From the NCBI RefSeq assembly GCF_004208415.1, contig NZ_CP035758.1, positions 10,974,001-11,038,000 on the forward strand: a DNA stretch of 64,000 bases. Reading direction: 5' to 3'. Positions 1 to 7,347 of this stretch are shown in pieces. Both the position numbers and the translations under genes were made by a program. The notes under the pieces were generated by a model. The model was given only the letters and a program-made list of their open reading frames with translations, made no database searches and had not been told where the DNA came from. Within the stretch, counting starts at the first letter, position 1, and the number at the start of each line of letters is the position of its first letter. The stretch comes from Ktedonosporobacter rubrisoli (lineage in GTDB: Bacteria > Chloroflexota > Ktedonobacteria > Ktedonobacterales > Ktedonobacteraceae).

Positions 1-1
1 T

Positions 2-916
2 GGGATGCCACATTGGCCAAAGCTGGGGCAAGAAATGTATGTTAAGGAGTTTGCCGTTGGCGTTGGCTCTGTTTTCAATACGGCATCGACCCTGAGCCGA
101 TTGGGCTTACGTGTAGGTCTGATGACCGAGTTAGGCAATGACTTTTTTAGCCGATATATTCTCGAAGAGATTGATAAAGCAGGCATCTGCCGCGATTTTG
201 TGACTATCAATGATTTTCCAATGCGTACTGTAAGCATCTGCCTGGCTCACGAGGGCGAGCGCGGCTTTGTCTCCTATGTCGATGGTCATACCGTCATGCA
301 CATGGCAGATTCGCCAGCCTCTGGCCATAACATCGAGAGCGAGGAAGGCGCTAAGCGCTGGAAGGACAGATGGCAGCAGCAGCTGCGCGAATACGATATC
401 GATGCTGTCTTCCTCTATGTTCATCCCTATATACATCCCCTGCTTGACTTATTTGTAGATCGCGATATATCTATCTTTCTTGATGCCGGCTGGCATCCTG
501 AAGAACTAGCTGATGAGCGCCTGACGGAGGTGATCAAGCGCGGGCACGTGTTGATGCCCAATCAAATGGAAGCCATGTTTATGACCGGGACCCAGACGGC
601 AGAAGAAGCGGCTCTGGCCCTGGCCCAATGGGTACCAACAGCCATTGTAAAAGCTGGCGCCAGGGGCGTTGTGGCCTGTAAGAACGGAGAGATCGCATAT
701 TGTCCAGCATTTCCTATTAAAGAAGTCGTGGATACGACAGGGGCTGGAGATGCCTTCGACGGCGGATTTATTTATGGCTCTCTCAAGGGATATTCGTTTA
801 TGGAGGCGCTACGTTGTGGCACTATCTGTGGCAGCCTGTCGACTACAGCTCCAACGGGAACTGCCGCAGTACCCAACGCTCAAGAGCTTGAGGAATGCCT
901 GCAAAAAGCATTCTGA
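2..916 (+). CDS. PfkB-family carbohydrate kinase, 5' partial
   Basis: Sugar or nucleoside kinase of the ribokinase/PfkB family, which transfers the ATP gamma-phosphate to a sugar hydroxyl in the cytoplasm. The signature DTTGAGDAFDGGF is present, with GAGD at residues 246-249 counted from the ATG at 5; its Asp is the catalytic base. The N-terminal substrate-side motif (GGxxxN) survives as GVGSVFNTA, but the first beta-strand usual in the family is missing and the frame is open to the window edge, so the real start lies upstream. The substrate cannot be read from the sequence. A clear intrinsic terminator follows at 951-985. Confidence 0.85.
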   Translation, partial: GMPHWPKLGQEMYVKEFAVGVGSVFNTASTLSRLGLRVGLMTELGNDFFSRYILEEIDKAGICRDFVTINDFPMRTVSICLAHEGERGFVSYVDGHTVMHMADSPASGHNIESEEGAKRWKDRWQQQLREYDIDAVFLYVHPYIHPLLDLFVDRDISIFLDAGWHPEELADERLTEVIKRGHVLMPNQMEAMFMTGTQTAEEAALALAQWVPTAIVKAGARGVVACKNGEIAYCPAFPIKEVVDTTGAGDAFDGGFIYGSLKGYSFMEALRCGTICGSLSTTAPTGTAAVPNAQELEECLQKAF

Positions 917-950
917 ACCAGATCCAGCTTTTGTGCAAAAGTCTCTTTCC

Positions 951-985
951 GGCAAGCACGCACGTAGCTAGAGCTTGCCTTTTTT
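951..985 (+). terminator. intrinsic terminator of the PfkB kinase gene
   Basis: Stem arms GGCAAGC (951-957) and GCTTGCC (973-979) are followed at once by a run of six T. This is the most canonical rho-independent terminator in the window. Confidence 0.85.
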
Positions 986-1025
986 GCCCTATACAAGGCT
1001 AGAAAAAAGAGATCTTGCCGTTTGA

Positions 1026-1457
1026 TCAGGTGGGAATTGAGGTATTCAATATTGTCGGTGTTGAAGAGTGCCAGGTTGCTAATCGCGTATAGTAACTATG
1101 GTTGGCAAGCGCCCACAGCTCCTGAAAGAAGGCAAGATCTCGACACTCTAAGTTTCTGAGAAGTTCCTGCTGCTCTTCCTGTCTGGCCTGACAAAAGCTA
1201 CCTCCAGCTGCAACATTGAGATCGCGTAAGACGGCGCGCAGGCGTTTCTCATTCAGGATGAGTGCAAGCTTATTGTCTGCTCGGGGGTGTAGATGATAGA
1301 GAAACTCATCAAGTAGATGGAGGCTCGATGGAGGTGGAAAATTTTCGTCGGCAGGAATGAGCAGGTCGATAATTGTATTTAATTCTTTACGTTCTTCGGG
1401 ACTTAATTCAATTCTCGGCTTGCGTGATACCGGTTTCTTCTGCAATATCTGGTTCAT
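1026..1457 (-). CDS. gluconate 2-dehydrogenase subunit 3-like protein, orphan
   Basis: A 143-residue protein. The stretch LSPEERKELNTIIDLLIPAD, then a spaced helix, a FCQARQEEQQELL segment and FFQELWALANHSYYT follow the layout of the gluconate 2-dehydrogenase subunit 3 family, the small partner of membrane-bound GMC flavoprotein dehydrogenases. No Tat-type signal is seen. No GMC dehydrogenase or cytochrome c subunit lies on either side, so it is an orphan here. Because the family is short and divergent, the call rests on pattern likeness only and the protein may have another partner. Confidence 0.5.
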   Translation of the reverse strand: MNQILQKKPVSRKPRIELSPEERKELNTIIDLLIPADENFPPPSSLHLLDEFLYHLHPRADNKLALILNEKRLRAVLRDLNVAAGGSFCQARQEEQQELLRNLECRDLAFFQELWALANHSYYTRLATWHSSTPTILNTSIPT

Positions 1458-1605
1458 GGCGGCTCCTCATTTATAAATTATGGGGGTAAGCTTCTCTATC
1501 TCCAAGGTTACTATATAACTCTAAATGTTTCATCCTGCTTTTCCAAAGATGGAAGCGGTTATGCTCTCGCACGAAAAGCGGTACATCTAGCACCACTTTA
1601 TTGCT

Positions 1606-2574
1606 TCAGGCCAGTGACAGTAATTCACCCTCCAATTCTTTCCAGACTATCTGCTCTGCTTTTGGCCTTGTAAGGGGTGTGCGACTTTGCATAGCGTGGA
1701 GTACATACTCGGTGACGCGCCGTTGGAAATGCGCCAGGATCTGCTGCTGCACACTTTGAGCCGGCATAATACCTAGCTCAATATTGCACAGGCTATAGAA
1801 CTCGTCATGTTCGAAGGCGAAAACCATCAGATCTGCATAGCGCCTGATAAGGTCAAGATGGATATGAGTAAAATAGTTAGCTTGTGTACTAGAAAGACAG
1901 AGGCAGCCGGCAACACGGTCGGCACGCAAGATAGGATAAGCAACGGTGCTTTCTTCCATCTGCACATGGTGGGTAGGGAATGCTCTGAGCTTCTGTTGTT
2001 TGCTTTGTATCACGATACGGTGGCCTGAAAGAATGGCTTGCCCTGCCTGCGATTCTGCACCCAGGAAGAGGGTTTGGTATTCTATGTGCCGTTCCCAGGG
2101 AGGTGTGCCTCGACCCTGGGTGATACGCAAACTACGTATCTTCCCCTGCGAAGGTGGTACGCATTGGGCAATAATAACTGCCAGGCCTGCTTCAAATGGA
2201 TCAAGGTGTCCGAGAATTTGCTGTAGAATAAGGATGCGAATCGTTGCAGCTCGTAGCAACTGAGGACTCGTCGTGTGAGCGTGTAGCACTCGTGCGTAGA
2301 ATGCCGATGGAATCTCAGGCGGGATATCCTCTACTATCGAGGTTTCTAAGAAATCGGGATACTCCCTGCTGATAAGCTCAATGAACTGCTCCCGATAGGT
2401 GGGCAGGGTCTCCAGTAATGGGCGTAAGTTGTCCTGGCGTGGGTTCGATTTATGCAAAACCCAGCGAGTCAAAGTAATTGCATTTATCCCTATCGCATCG
2501 GCAATACGCTGCCGCTCATAAGGATTGCTTGTTACTTTGCCCAGCAATTCCCGCCATGTTTGTGGCTCATCCAT
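1606..2574 (-). CDS. HTH plus GAF-like sensory regulator
   Basis: 322 residues. Residues about 8-70 form an XRE-like helix-turn-helix (RQRIADAIGINAITLTRWV). After a linker, residues about 105-260 resemble a GAF domain, with central strands such as STVAYPILRADRVAGCLCLSS. The family is common in Ktedonobacteria-like genomes and is assumed to bind DNA in response to an unknown small ligand. It is monocistronic. A perfect 6-4-6 inverted repeat (2591-2606) lies 17 bases before its start and could serve autoregulation. The target genes are unknown. Confidence 0.6.
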   Translation of the reverse strand: MDEPQTWRELLGKVTSNPYERQRIADAIGINAITLTRWVLHKSNPRQDNLRPLLETLPTYREQFIELISREYPDFLETSIVEDIPPEIPSAFYARVLHAHTTSPQLLRAATIRILILQQILGHLDPFEAGLAVIIAQCVPPSQGKIRSLRITQGRGTPPWERHIEYQTLFLGAESQAGQAILSGHRIVIQSKQQKLRAFPTHHVQMEESTVAYPILRADRVAGCLCLSSTQANYFTHIHLDLIRRYADLMVFAFEHDEFYSLCNIELGIMPAQSVQQQILAHFQRRVTEYVLHAMQSRTPLTRPKAEQIVWKELEGELLSLA

Positions 2575-2590
2575 TGTTTGGCAACTAATT

Positions 2591-2606
2591 ACTAAAATGA
2601 TTTAGT
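2591..2606. promoter_or_regulatory. inverted repeat before the HTH-GAF gene
   Basis: ACTAAA-ATGA-TTTAGT, perfect 6-bp arms, 17-32 bases upstream of the minus-strand start at 2574. The position suits an autoregulatory operator; this is an inference only. Confidence 0.35.
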
Positions 2607-2860
2607 GGGTCGTAAACGTAATGTTGCAGTTAGCATAAAGACTCTGCTCTTATCTAAAGCATAACTCATTGAGCCCGTCCAGTCAACTGAAGAAAATAGT
2701 TGAATCAGCACTCTTAGCAAGCCGCCGCATTTCCTTCAGCTTCCCATGAGGTAGGCCATCAGCGTTATCTTAAACCCGGGAAGTAATTATTATCTGATGG
2801 GCCTACCAGGCTTTTATGCTCCTCACGCTAGCTCAGCTCAGCGCAGAAGCTTTCCAACTT

Positions 2861-3724
2861 CTATTGGAAGACAATTGTTTTGTTCTCATATATCAGGACT
2901 CGATCCTCAGTATGCAAGCGTACGGCTTCTGCCAGTACTCTGCGTTCCACATCGCGTCCTTTGCGCACAAGATCTTCAGTTGTATCGCGATGGTTGCAAT
3001 GGATGACATCCTGAGCAATGATGGGACCCTCATCCAGGCTATCAGTGACGTAATGAGCTGTGGCGCCGATAAGTTTCACTCCGCGCTCAAAGGCTCTCTG
3101 ATATGGATTTGCGCCGATGAATGCTGGTAGAAAGCTATGATGAATATTTAGAATTTGCTGAGGGAAAGCATGCACAAAAAAAGGTTCTAGAATTTGCATG
3201 TAGCGAGCAAGGATAAGAAAGTCTGCCTTGCCGTAGATAAACTCCAGCATGCTCTGTTGATCTGCCGTGCGCTGCTCGCGCCGGCTGGGAAAGTGGTAAT
3301 AAGGGATATTATACATCTGGGCCAGGGGTTCGAGAGTGCTATGATTGCTTATGATAAAGGGGATATCCATAGCTAACTCGCCGCTCTTCCAGCGCCACAA
3401 TAAATCGGTTAGGCAATGATCAAGCTTGGAAACAAGAATACCTACACGTTTGCGTTCACGCGAGTAGTGCACGCTCCACTTGATATGAAATCTTTCAGCA
3501 ATAGGAAGGAACGCGTCTCTGAGCTCACCGGGCGTGAGCGCAAAGCCATTTTCGTCAAAGCTGATTCGCATGAAGAAGGTACAATCCTGCTGGTTAGTCG
3601 TATGTTGGGCCGATTGTACTATATTGCCCTGATGCTCAAAAATGAATTGGGAAATCGCTGCTACAATACCAGGCTGATCTGGACACGAAATCAAAAGCGT
3701 AATAGTATGCTTGGGAGTAGGCAT
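2861..3724 (-). CDS. purU: formyltetrahydrofolate deformylase
   Basis: Hydrolyses 10-formyltetrahydrofolate to formate and tetrahydrofolate, balancing one-carbon pools. An N-terminal ACT domain (residues about 7-85, TLLISCPDQPGIVAAIS) precedes a formyltransferase fold (about 90-287). The catalytic Asn-His-Asp set is visible in LNIHHSFLP, GATAHYV and LDEGPII. Length (287) is normal for PurU. The ACT domain in PurU proteins is known to mediate glycine/methionine control. It is monocistronic. No folate or glycine riboswitch could be recognised in the upstream gap. Confidence 0.95.
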   Translation of the reverse strand: MPTPKHTITLLISCPDQPGIVAAISQFIFEHQGNIVQSAQHTTNQQDCTFFMRISFDENGFALTPGELRDAFLPIAERFHIKWSVHYSRERKRVGILVSKLDHCLTDLLWRWKSGELAMDIPFIISNHSTLEPLAQMYNIPYYHFPSRREQRTADQQSMLEFIYGKADFLILARYMQILEPFFVHAFPQQILNIHHSFLPAFIGANPYQRAFERGVKLIGATAHYVTDSLDEGPIIAQDVIHCNHRDTTEDLVRKGRDVERRVLAEAVRLHTEDRVLIYENKTIVFQ

Positions 3725-4386
3725 ATGATAAATTACCCTTCCACCTTTTTCTAGCGCAGTATCCTCAAAGTGAGACGTGGGTGGGCAAGAAGTCTAGTCT
3801 CGGTGCCACATCTGCCTCGCCAACACGTTCTTTTCTATCTGCCAGGCCGTTAGGATTTTGAGAATGTTTCTTTAGTGGGTCTATGTTATTCACTTCTTAT
3901 TGCGATGTCAAGATAAAGCGCGTCTAGCAGGAAAATAAGGCAAAATTTTTATAGAACTTTTATTTTTATGCGGATTAAGCTGCTTATTTTCTGCTGCCTG
4001 GCAAAGAGGATGCATGGTTTCTGGCCCTGCTGTAGCAATGTTGTTTGGGGATGCGTAAAATTTGCAGGTGTGAGCCTTATACAGAACGCTTGCCTGGTTC
4101 GTGACTCATAATATATGTCTGGCTTTGCTAGAAGCAATATTTGCTCCGCAGGCTGCCTATAAAGATGGAGACCCCAAGGCGTGGTAAAAGGAAGCTTACA
4201 TGCGCTGAAAATAGCGTTTATAGGTCAGCTTGTTCCTGAAACAATGCGCAAAAAAGTACCCATGTCCACTTACTAAAACTATCTAGTAAGAGTATAGAGA
4301 GGAAAGGCTTACTATACATCACGCGGAGAGGTGATTTCGAACGCCTTCTTTGGAGTTAGAATACTCTCACCCAAAAGGAGGAAGCG
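3725..4386. other. 662-bp divergent intergenic region
   Basis: Separates purU (minus) from the response regulator (plus). Only short open frames without likeness to known proteins were found. The one clear structure is an inverted repeat CTTACTA / TAGTAAG at 4269-4290, with a further CTTACTA at 4309-4315 close to the response-regulator start. Confidence 0.5.
4269..4290. promoter_or_regulatory. inverted repeat upstream of the response regulator
   Basis: Arms CTTACTA (4269-4275) and TAGTAAG (4284-4290) with an 8-base spacer. A third half-site CTTACTA occurs about 20 bases downstream. Spacing to the start at 4387 fits an activator or repressor site. No factor can be assigned. Confidence 0.35.
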
Positions 4387-5061
4387 ATGACGATTCGTGT
4401 CCTGATAGTAGATGATCATAGCGTAGTGCGGGAGGGGTTGCGTGTTTTTCTTGGGCGCGATCCCGCTCTGGAGGTGGTAGATGAGGCGGCCAACGGCCCC
4501 GAGGCCATAGAAAAAGCCCGTCTCTGGCGCCCGGATATTGTGCTCATGGATTTGCTTATCCCTATCATGGATGGCATTGAGACGACGACGATCATCCGTC
4601 ATGAGTTACCGGAGACGCAAGTGGTCGTACTCACCAACGTGCTGGATAGTACTTCCGTGACAAATGCTATTCGGGCAGGCGCGATTGGCTATATGTTGAA
4701 GAATGTCCAGGCCACAGAATTGCACACAGCTATCAAAGCCGCAGCAGCTGGCCAGATGCATCTCTCCCCTCAGGCCTCAACGTATCTTCTACGTGAAGTA
4801 AGGGATGCGGAAAGCGTCTGTTCACTAACCGAGCGAGAGACAAATGTCTTAAATTTATTGGCTCAGGGCTGTTCTAATAAAGAGATTGCCCAGGTATTGC
4901 ATATAGCTGAGGATACGGTAAAGACACACATTCGCCATATCCTGGCTAAGCTTGGCGTACAGAGTCGTACACAGGCTACCCTGGCGGCCATGCGTCTGGG
5001 ATTGGTAGCTCAGCAGGCTAGATCGATCATGGAGGATAGGGGAAGAGGTTACAAGTTATGA
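4387..5061 (+). CDS. NarL/FixJ-type response regulator
   Basis: 224 residues. The receiver domain (1-120) has the acidic pair D9/D10, phospho-acceptor D55 in IVLMDLLIP, T83 and K105. The LuxR-type HTH (about 150-212) includes LTERETNVLNLLAQGCSNKEI and DTVKTHIRHILAKLG. The strong ribosome site AAAGGAGG ends six bases before the ATG. No histidine kinase is adjacent, so the partner is elsewhere. It probably activates transcription on phosphorylation; targets are unknown. Confidence 0.93.
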   Translation: MTIRVLIVDDHSVVREGLRVFLGRDPALEVVDEAANGPEAIEKARLWRPDIVLMDLLIPIMDGIETTTIIRHELPETQVVVLTNVLDSTSVTNAIRAGAIGYMLKNVQATELHTAIKAAAAGQMHLSPQASTYLLREVRDAESVCSLTERETNVLNLLAQGCSNKEIAQVLHIAEDTVKTHIRHILAKLGVQSRTQATLAAMRLGLVAQQARSIMEDRGRGYKL

Positions 5062-5135
5062 ATGGCGGGTTCTGAGGCAATCTTGTCGCTATTTGCTGAT
5101 AAATTGGGGATAATGTGGGAGCGGAAAAGATGCTG

Positions 5136-5157
5136 GCCTCGCGAGAGGTGGCGAGGC
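5136..5157. terminator. terminator-like hairpin between convergent genes
   Basis: Arms GCCTCGC (5136-5142) and GCGAGGC (5151-5157) lie between the convergent response-regulator and Nudix genes. There is no T-run, so termination is inferred from position. Confidence 0.45.
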
Positions 5158-5197
5158 TTGCATTCTATCCCAGAATCTATGATTGTCGTGCGGCTCT

Positions 5198-5872
5198 TTA
5201 TCTTCTAAAAACCAACAGCTCGGAATGCTGCTGTAATAAGGGAACAACCGTCCCAAACGATTCGTTAGGCGGGAGCCATAGGCGCCCATGGAGAGGAAAC
5301 GGTTGTGGTGAGATAAGCCTGGCTCCATGCTCCAGCAGGCTTTCTAGAGAGGGCCTTGATTGTAGCATGGCCCACTGAGAGAGCGGTAGCAGAAGTAAAC
5401 CGACGACATCATCTCCCGGCTGAATATGCGGCTGGACTGGTTGGGCAAATAGCAAGCAGAAGTACGTATAAGGGCCGGCAGGCAAGCCAGGACGATAGGG
5501 AGTATAAGGAAAGAGATTGCTCTGTCGTTCGAGAAGAAGTGGAGCTATTGTGTCCGTACAACTGACCTCATACAAATCTCCGGTATCGATATCGTGGAAG
5601 TAAGTGCTGGGTGATGATAGGAGCTCGATCTCGGTGGATAATTCTTCGCGGGCCTCGCGCTGGGCACATTGCCAAACTGTTTCGTTAGGTTCCTGGCCTC
5701 CGCCGACGCCGCCCACACGCCAGGTGCAGTCTCTGGCGATAGCGGGAGGTAAACCATCAATATTTAAAGTTACTACGAGATACCCATCCTGAATAATGAT
5801 CACGCCCGCACAAAAAGGTTGATTTTTCGTCATGTGTTGCACATTGAGACTTTCCAGGTGTGAAAAGATCAT
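5198..5872 (-). CDS. Nudix hydrolase
   Basis: 224 residues. A complete Nudix box lies at residues 58-80: G58, E64, then R72-E73-A74-R75-E76-E77 (GX5EX7REUXEE). It coordinates the metal used to hydrolyse nucleoside-diphosphate-linked substrates. The C-terminal 100 residues are less conserved, and the substrate is unknown. Its ATG overlaps the stop of the E1-alpha gene by four bases (ATGA), so the two are translationally coupled. That link to a thiamine-diphosphate enzyme suggests handling of a cofactor or CoA-type pyrophosphate, but this is inference. Confidence 0.85.
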   Translation of the reverse strand: MIFSHLESLNVQHMTKNQPFCAGVIIIQDGYLVVTLNIDGLPPAIARDCTWRVGGVGGGQEPNETVWQCAQREAREELSTEIELLSSPSTYFHDIDTGDLYEVSCTDTIAPLLLERQSNLFPYTPYRPGLPAGPYTYFCLLFAQPVQPHIQPGDDVVGLLLLPLSQWAMLQSRPSLESLLEHGARLISPQPFPLHGRLWLPPNESFGTVVPLLQQHSELLVFRR

Positions 5873-6840
5873 GGTTGCGCTCTGTCTCCTCTTCTACTAA
5901 AGGGCGGTTGAGTATCGCGCATAGCATCTTGCATAGCTTGCTCAACCTCGGCTGAGATACGCGTGTAAAGTTTTTTGGCCCACTCGTCATCCCACATATC
6001 TTGCTCTTGTAGAAATTGTTGACAGCGCGAAAGCGGATCGTTGCGTCCCAGAGTGCTGCTGAGATAGTATGCCTGCGAGCCTGCTCTGCTCCGGGTAACA
6101 TACATCTCCAGCAATACGGGGCCGCGTCCCTCGCGAGCATGCTCCATTGCTGAGCGGGTCGCCATGTAGACTGCCATGACGTCATTGCCATCGATACGTT
6201 GATGGGTAAGACCTTCGGGTAGTGGTAGGTCCTTGAGGCAGGAAGAGCTGGATGGAATATCAGCATCTGTTTGACAGTTTTGTTCGCAAATAAAGAGAAC
6301 AGGGAGCTGCTGGAGAGAGGCAAAACGAATCCCTTCGAGAAAGTCAGGTTCAGAGGTAGCCCCATCTCCGCAATAAGCGATGGTGACAATAGGAGCCTTG
6401 CGTAGTTTGCTCGCAAAGGCGATTCCTGCAGCATGCAGAATCTGGGTCGCGACTGGAGCGGGGCCGGTAACCGTGTTGCGTTTGTGGTATCCCCAATGAA
6501 GTACCGGCTCGCCTCGCCGGGCCGGATGTAGCTCCTGGTCCGCGTCTGTTGCTGTTTGGGGGATATGCATTTGTAGATAAGTACGAAACACCTCGTAGGG
6601 AGTCATGCCAATGGTTAATACCACGCCCAGATCGCGATAGTAGGGCAAGGTGAAGTCCTTCCCCACTTCAATACAGACCGCGCTGCCAACCTGGGCGGCT
6701 TCATGACCACGACAGCTGGCAACGAAATCAATGTAACCCTGTTCGTGTAACCTCCAGGCGCAGTCATCAACAATTCTTGTCAGTAACATCCGCGCATAGA
6801 GGTCCCTTATAAAAGTAGTAGATGGGGTAGAATTCGTCAT
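5869..6840 (-). CDS. 2-oxoacid dehydrogenase E1 component, alpha subunit
   Basis: 323-residue thiamine-diphosphate enzyme subunit of the pyruvate/branched-chain 2-oxoacid dehydrogenase type. The cofactor motif starts with GDG at 158-160. Its closing Asn is N188, the residue that binds the metal, while the preceding canonical Asn is Gln (EQN). The early segment RGHEAAQVGSA and the C-terminal YVTRSRAGS-like region fit the family. No beta subunit, E2 or E3 follows; the next gene is a coupled Nudix hydrolase. It must use a beta subunit encoded elsewhere, or act in a smaller decarboxylase or acetoin-type reaction. Substrate not determined. Confidence 0.85.
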   Translation of the reverse strand: MTNSTPSTTFIRDLYARMLLTRIVDDCAWRLHEQGYIDFVASCRGHEAAQVGSAVCIEVGKDFTLPYYRDLGVVLTIGMTPYEVFRTYLQMHIPQTATDADQELHPARRGEPVLHWGYHKRNTVTGPAPVATQILHAAGIAFASKLRKAPIVTIAYCGDGATSEPDFLEGIRFASLQQLPVLFICEQNCQTDADIPSSSSCLKDLPLPEGLTHQRIDGNDVMAVYMATRSAMEHAREGRGPVLLEMYVTRSRAGSQAYYLSSTLGRNDPLSRCQQFLQEQDMWDDEWAKKLYTRISAEVEQAMQDAMRDTQPPFSRRGDRAQP

Positions 6841-6954
6841 CTACGGATATATTTCATAAATCAATATCTCAATAGCATGTTTGCTCTACAACTGCATCTC
6901 AACTGAGAAATTGTGCTTGTATAGCGATAGGAGTTGAGTTTAATAGCCGAAAAT

Positions 6955-6984
6955 ATTATACGCTCTATTGAGCGGACTATACAA
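6955..6984 (-). promoter_or_regulatory. candidate promoter of the E1-alpha gene
   Basis: Read on the minus strand: TTGTAT (6984-6979), 18-base spacer, TATAAT (6960-6955). The spacer contains an inverted repeat CGCTC-TATT-GAGCG (6961-6974) that could be an operator. It lies about 115 bases before the start codon. Confidence 0.4.
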
Positions 6985-7244
6985 CCCCTCCCATTCTCTC
7001 CAGGGCCACAATGCGCCTTGTCGTCTTTGCAGCGGCAAAGAGAAAGTGTGGTTGGGAGCTGACCAGCAGCTCCTTCCTGGCAGCAAAGCCGCCTGCTTCC
7101 TTATCTTCTTGCTACCGGCGAAGGACAGCAAGGGAGCACCCTGGAAAGAAGATCGCCTAAGCATAGTATAAATGGGAGCAAGAGAAAGCTTTGTCGCATG
7201 ATAAAATGGTGAGGGGGAAAGTTGGGGGGCGATTACTGTTGGCA

Positions 7245-7273
7245 TTGCTTTTCGTGAACATCAATCTTATAAT
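7245..7273 (+). promoter_or_regulatory. candidate promoter of the fused E1 gene
   Basis: TTGCTT (7245-7250), 17-base spacer, perfect TATAAT (7268-7273), about 75 bases before the ATG at 7348. The -10 is exact and the -35 is weak. Confidence 0.5.
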
Positions 7274-7347
7274 GTTGCTGTGAATATTGTATATAGGTAT
7301 CGATTAAGCCTGGAGCGTCAACGCAGACAACGGAGGCAAGAGTAAGA

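Larger units (their letters stand above)
6841..7347. other. 507-bp divergent intergenic region between two E1 genes
   Basis: Holds candidate promoters for both genes, a hairpin GGAGCTG / CAGCTCC (7055-7073) and a G-rich patch near 7211-7230. No coding likeness was found. I looked for a T-box or other riboswitch core because E1 enzymes relate to branched-chain amino acids, and saw none. Confidence 0.5.

Noticed and set aside
3949..4137. 62-codon frame upstream of purU
   Set aside because: No ribosome site and no likeness; it lies in AT-rich spacer.
6940..7245. Possible T-box or riboswitch in the E1 divergent region
   Set aside because: The hairpin is real, but no T-box core sequence or known aptamer pattern was found on either strand.
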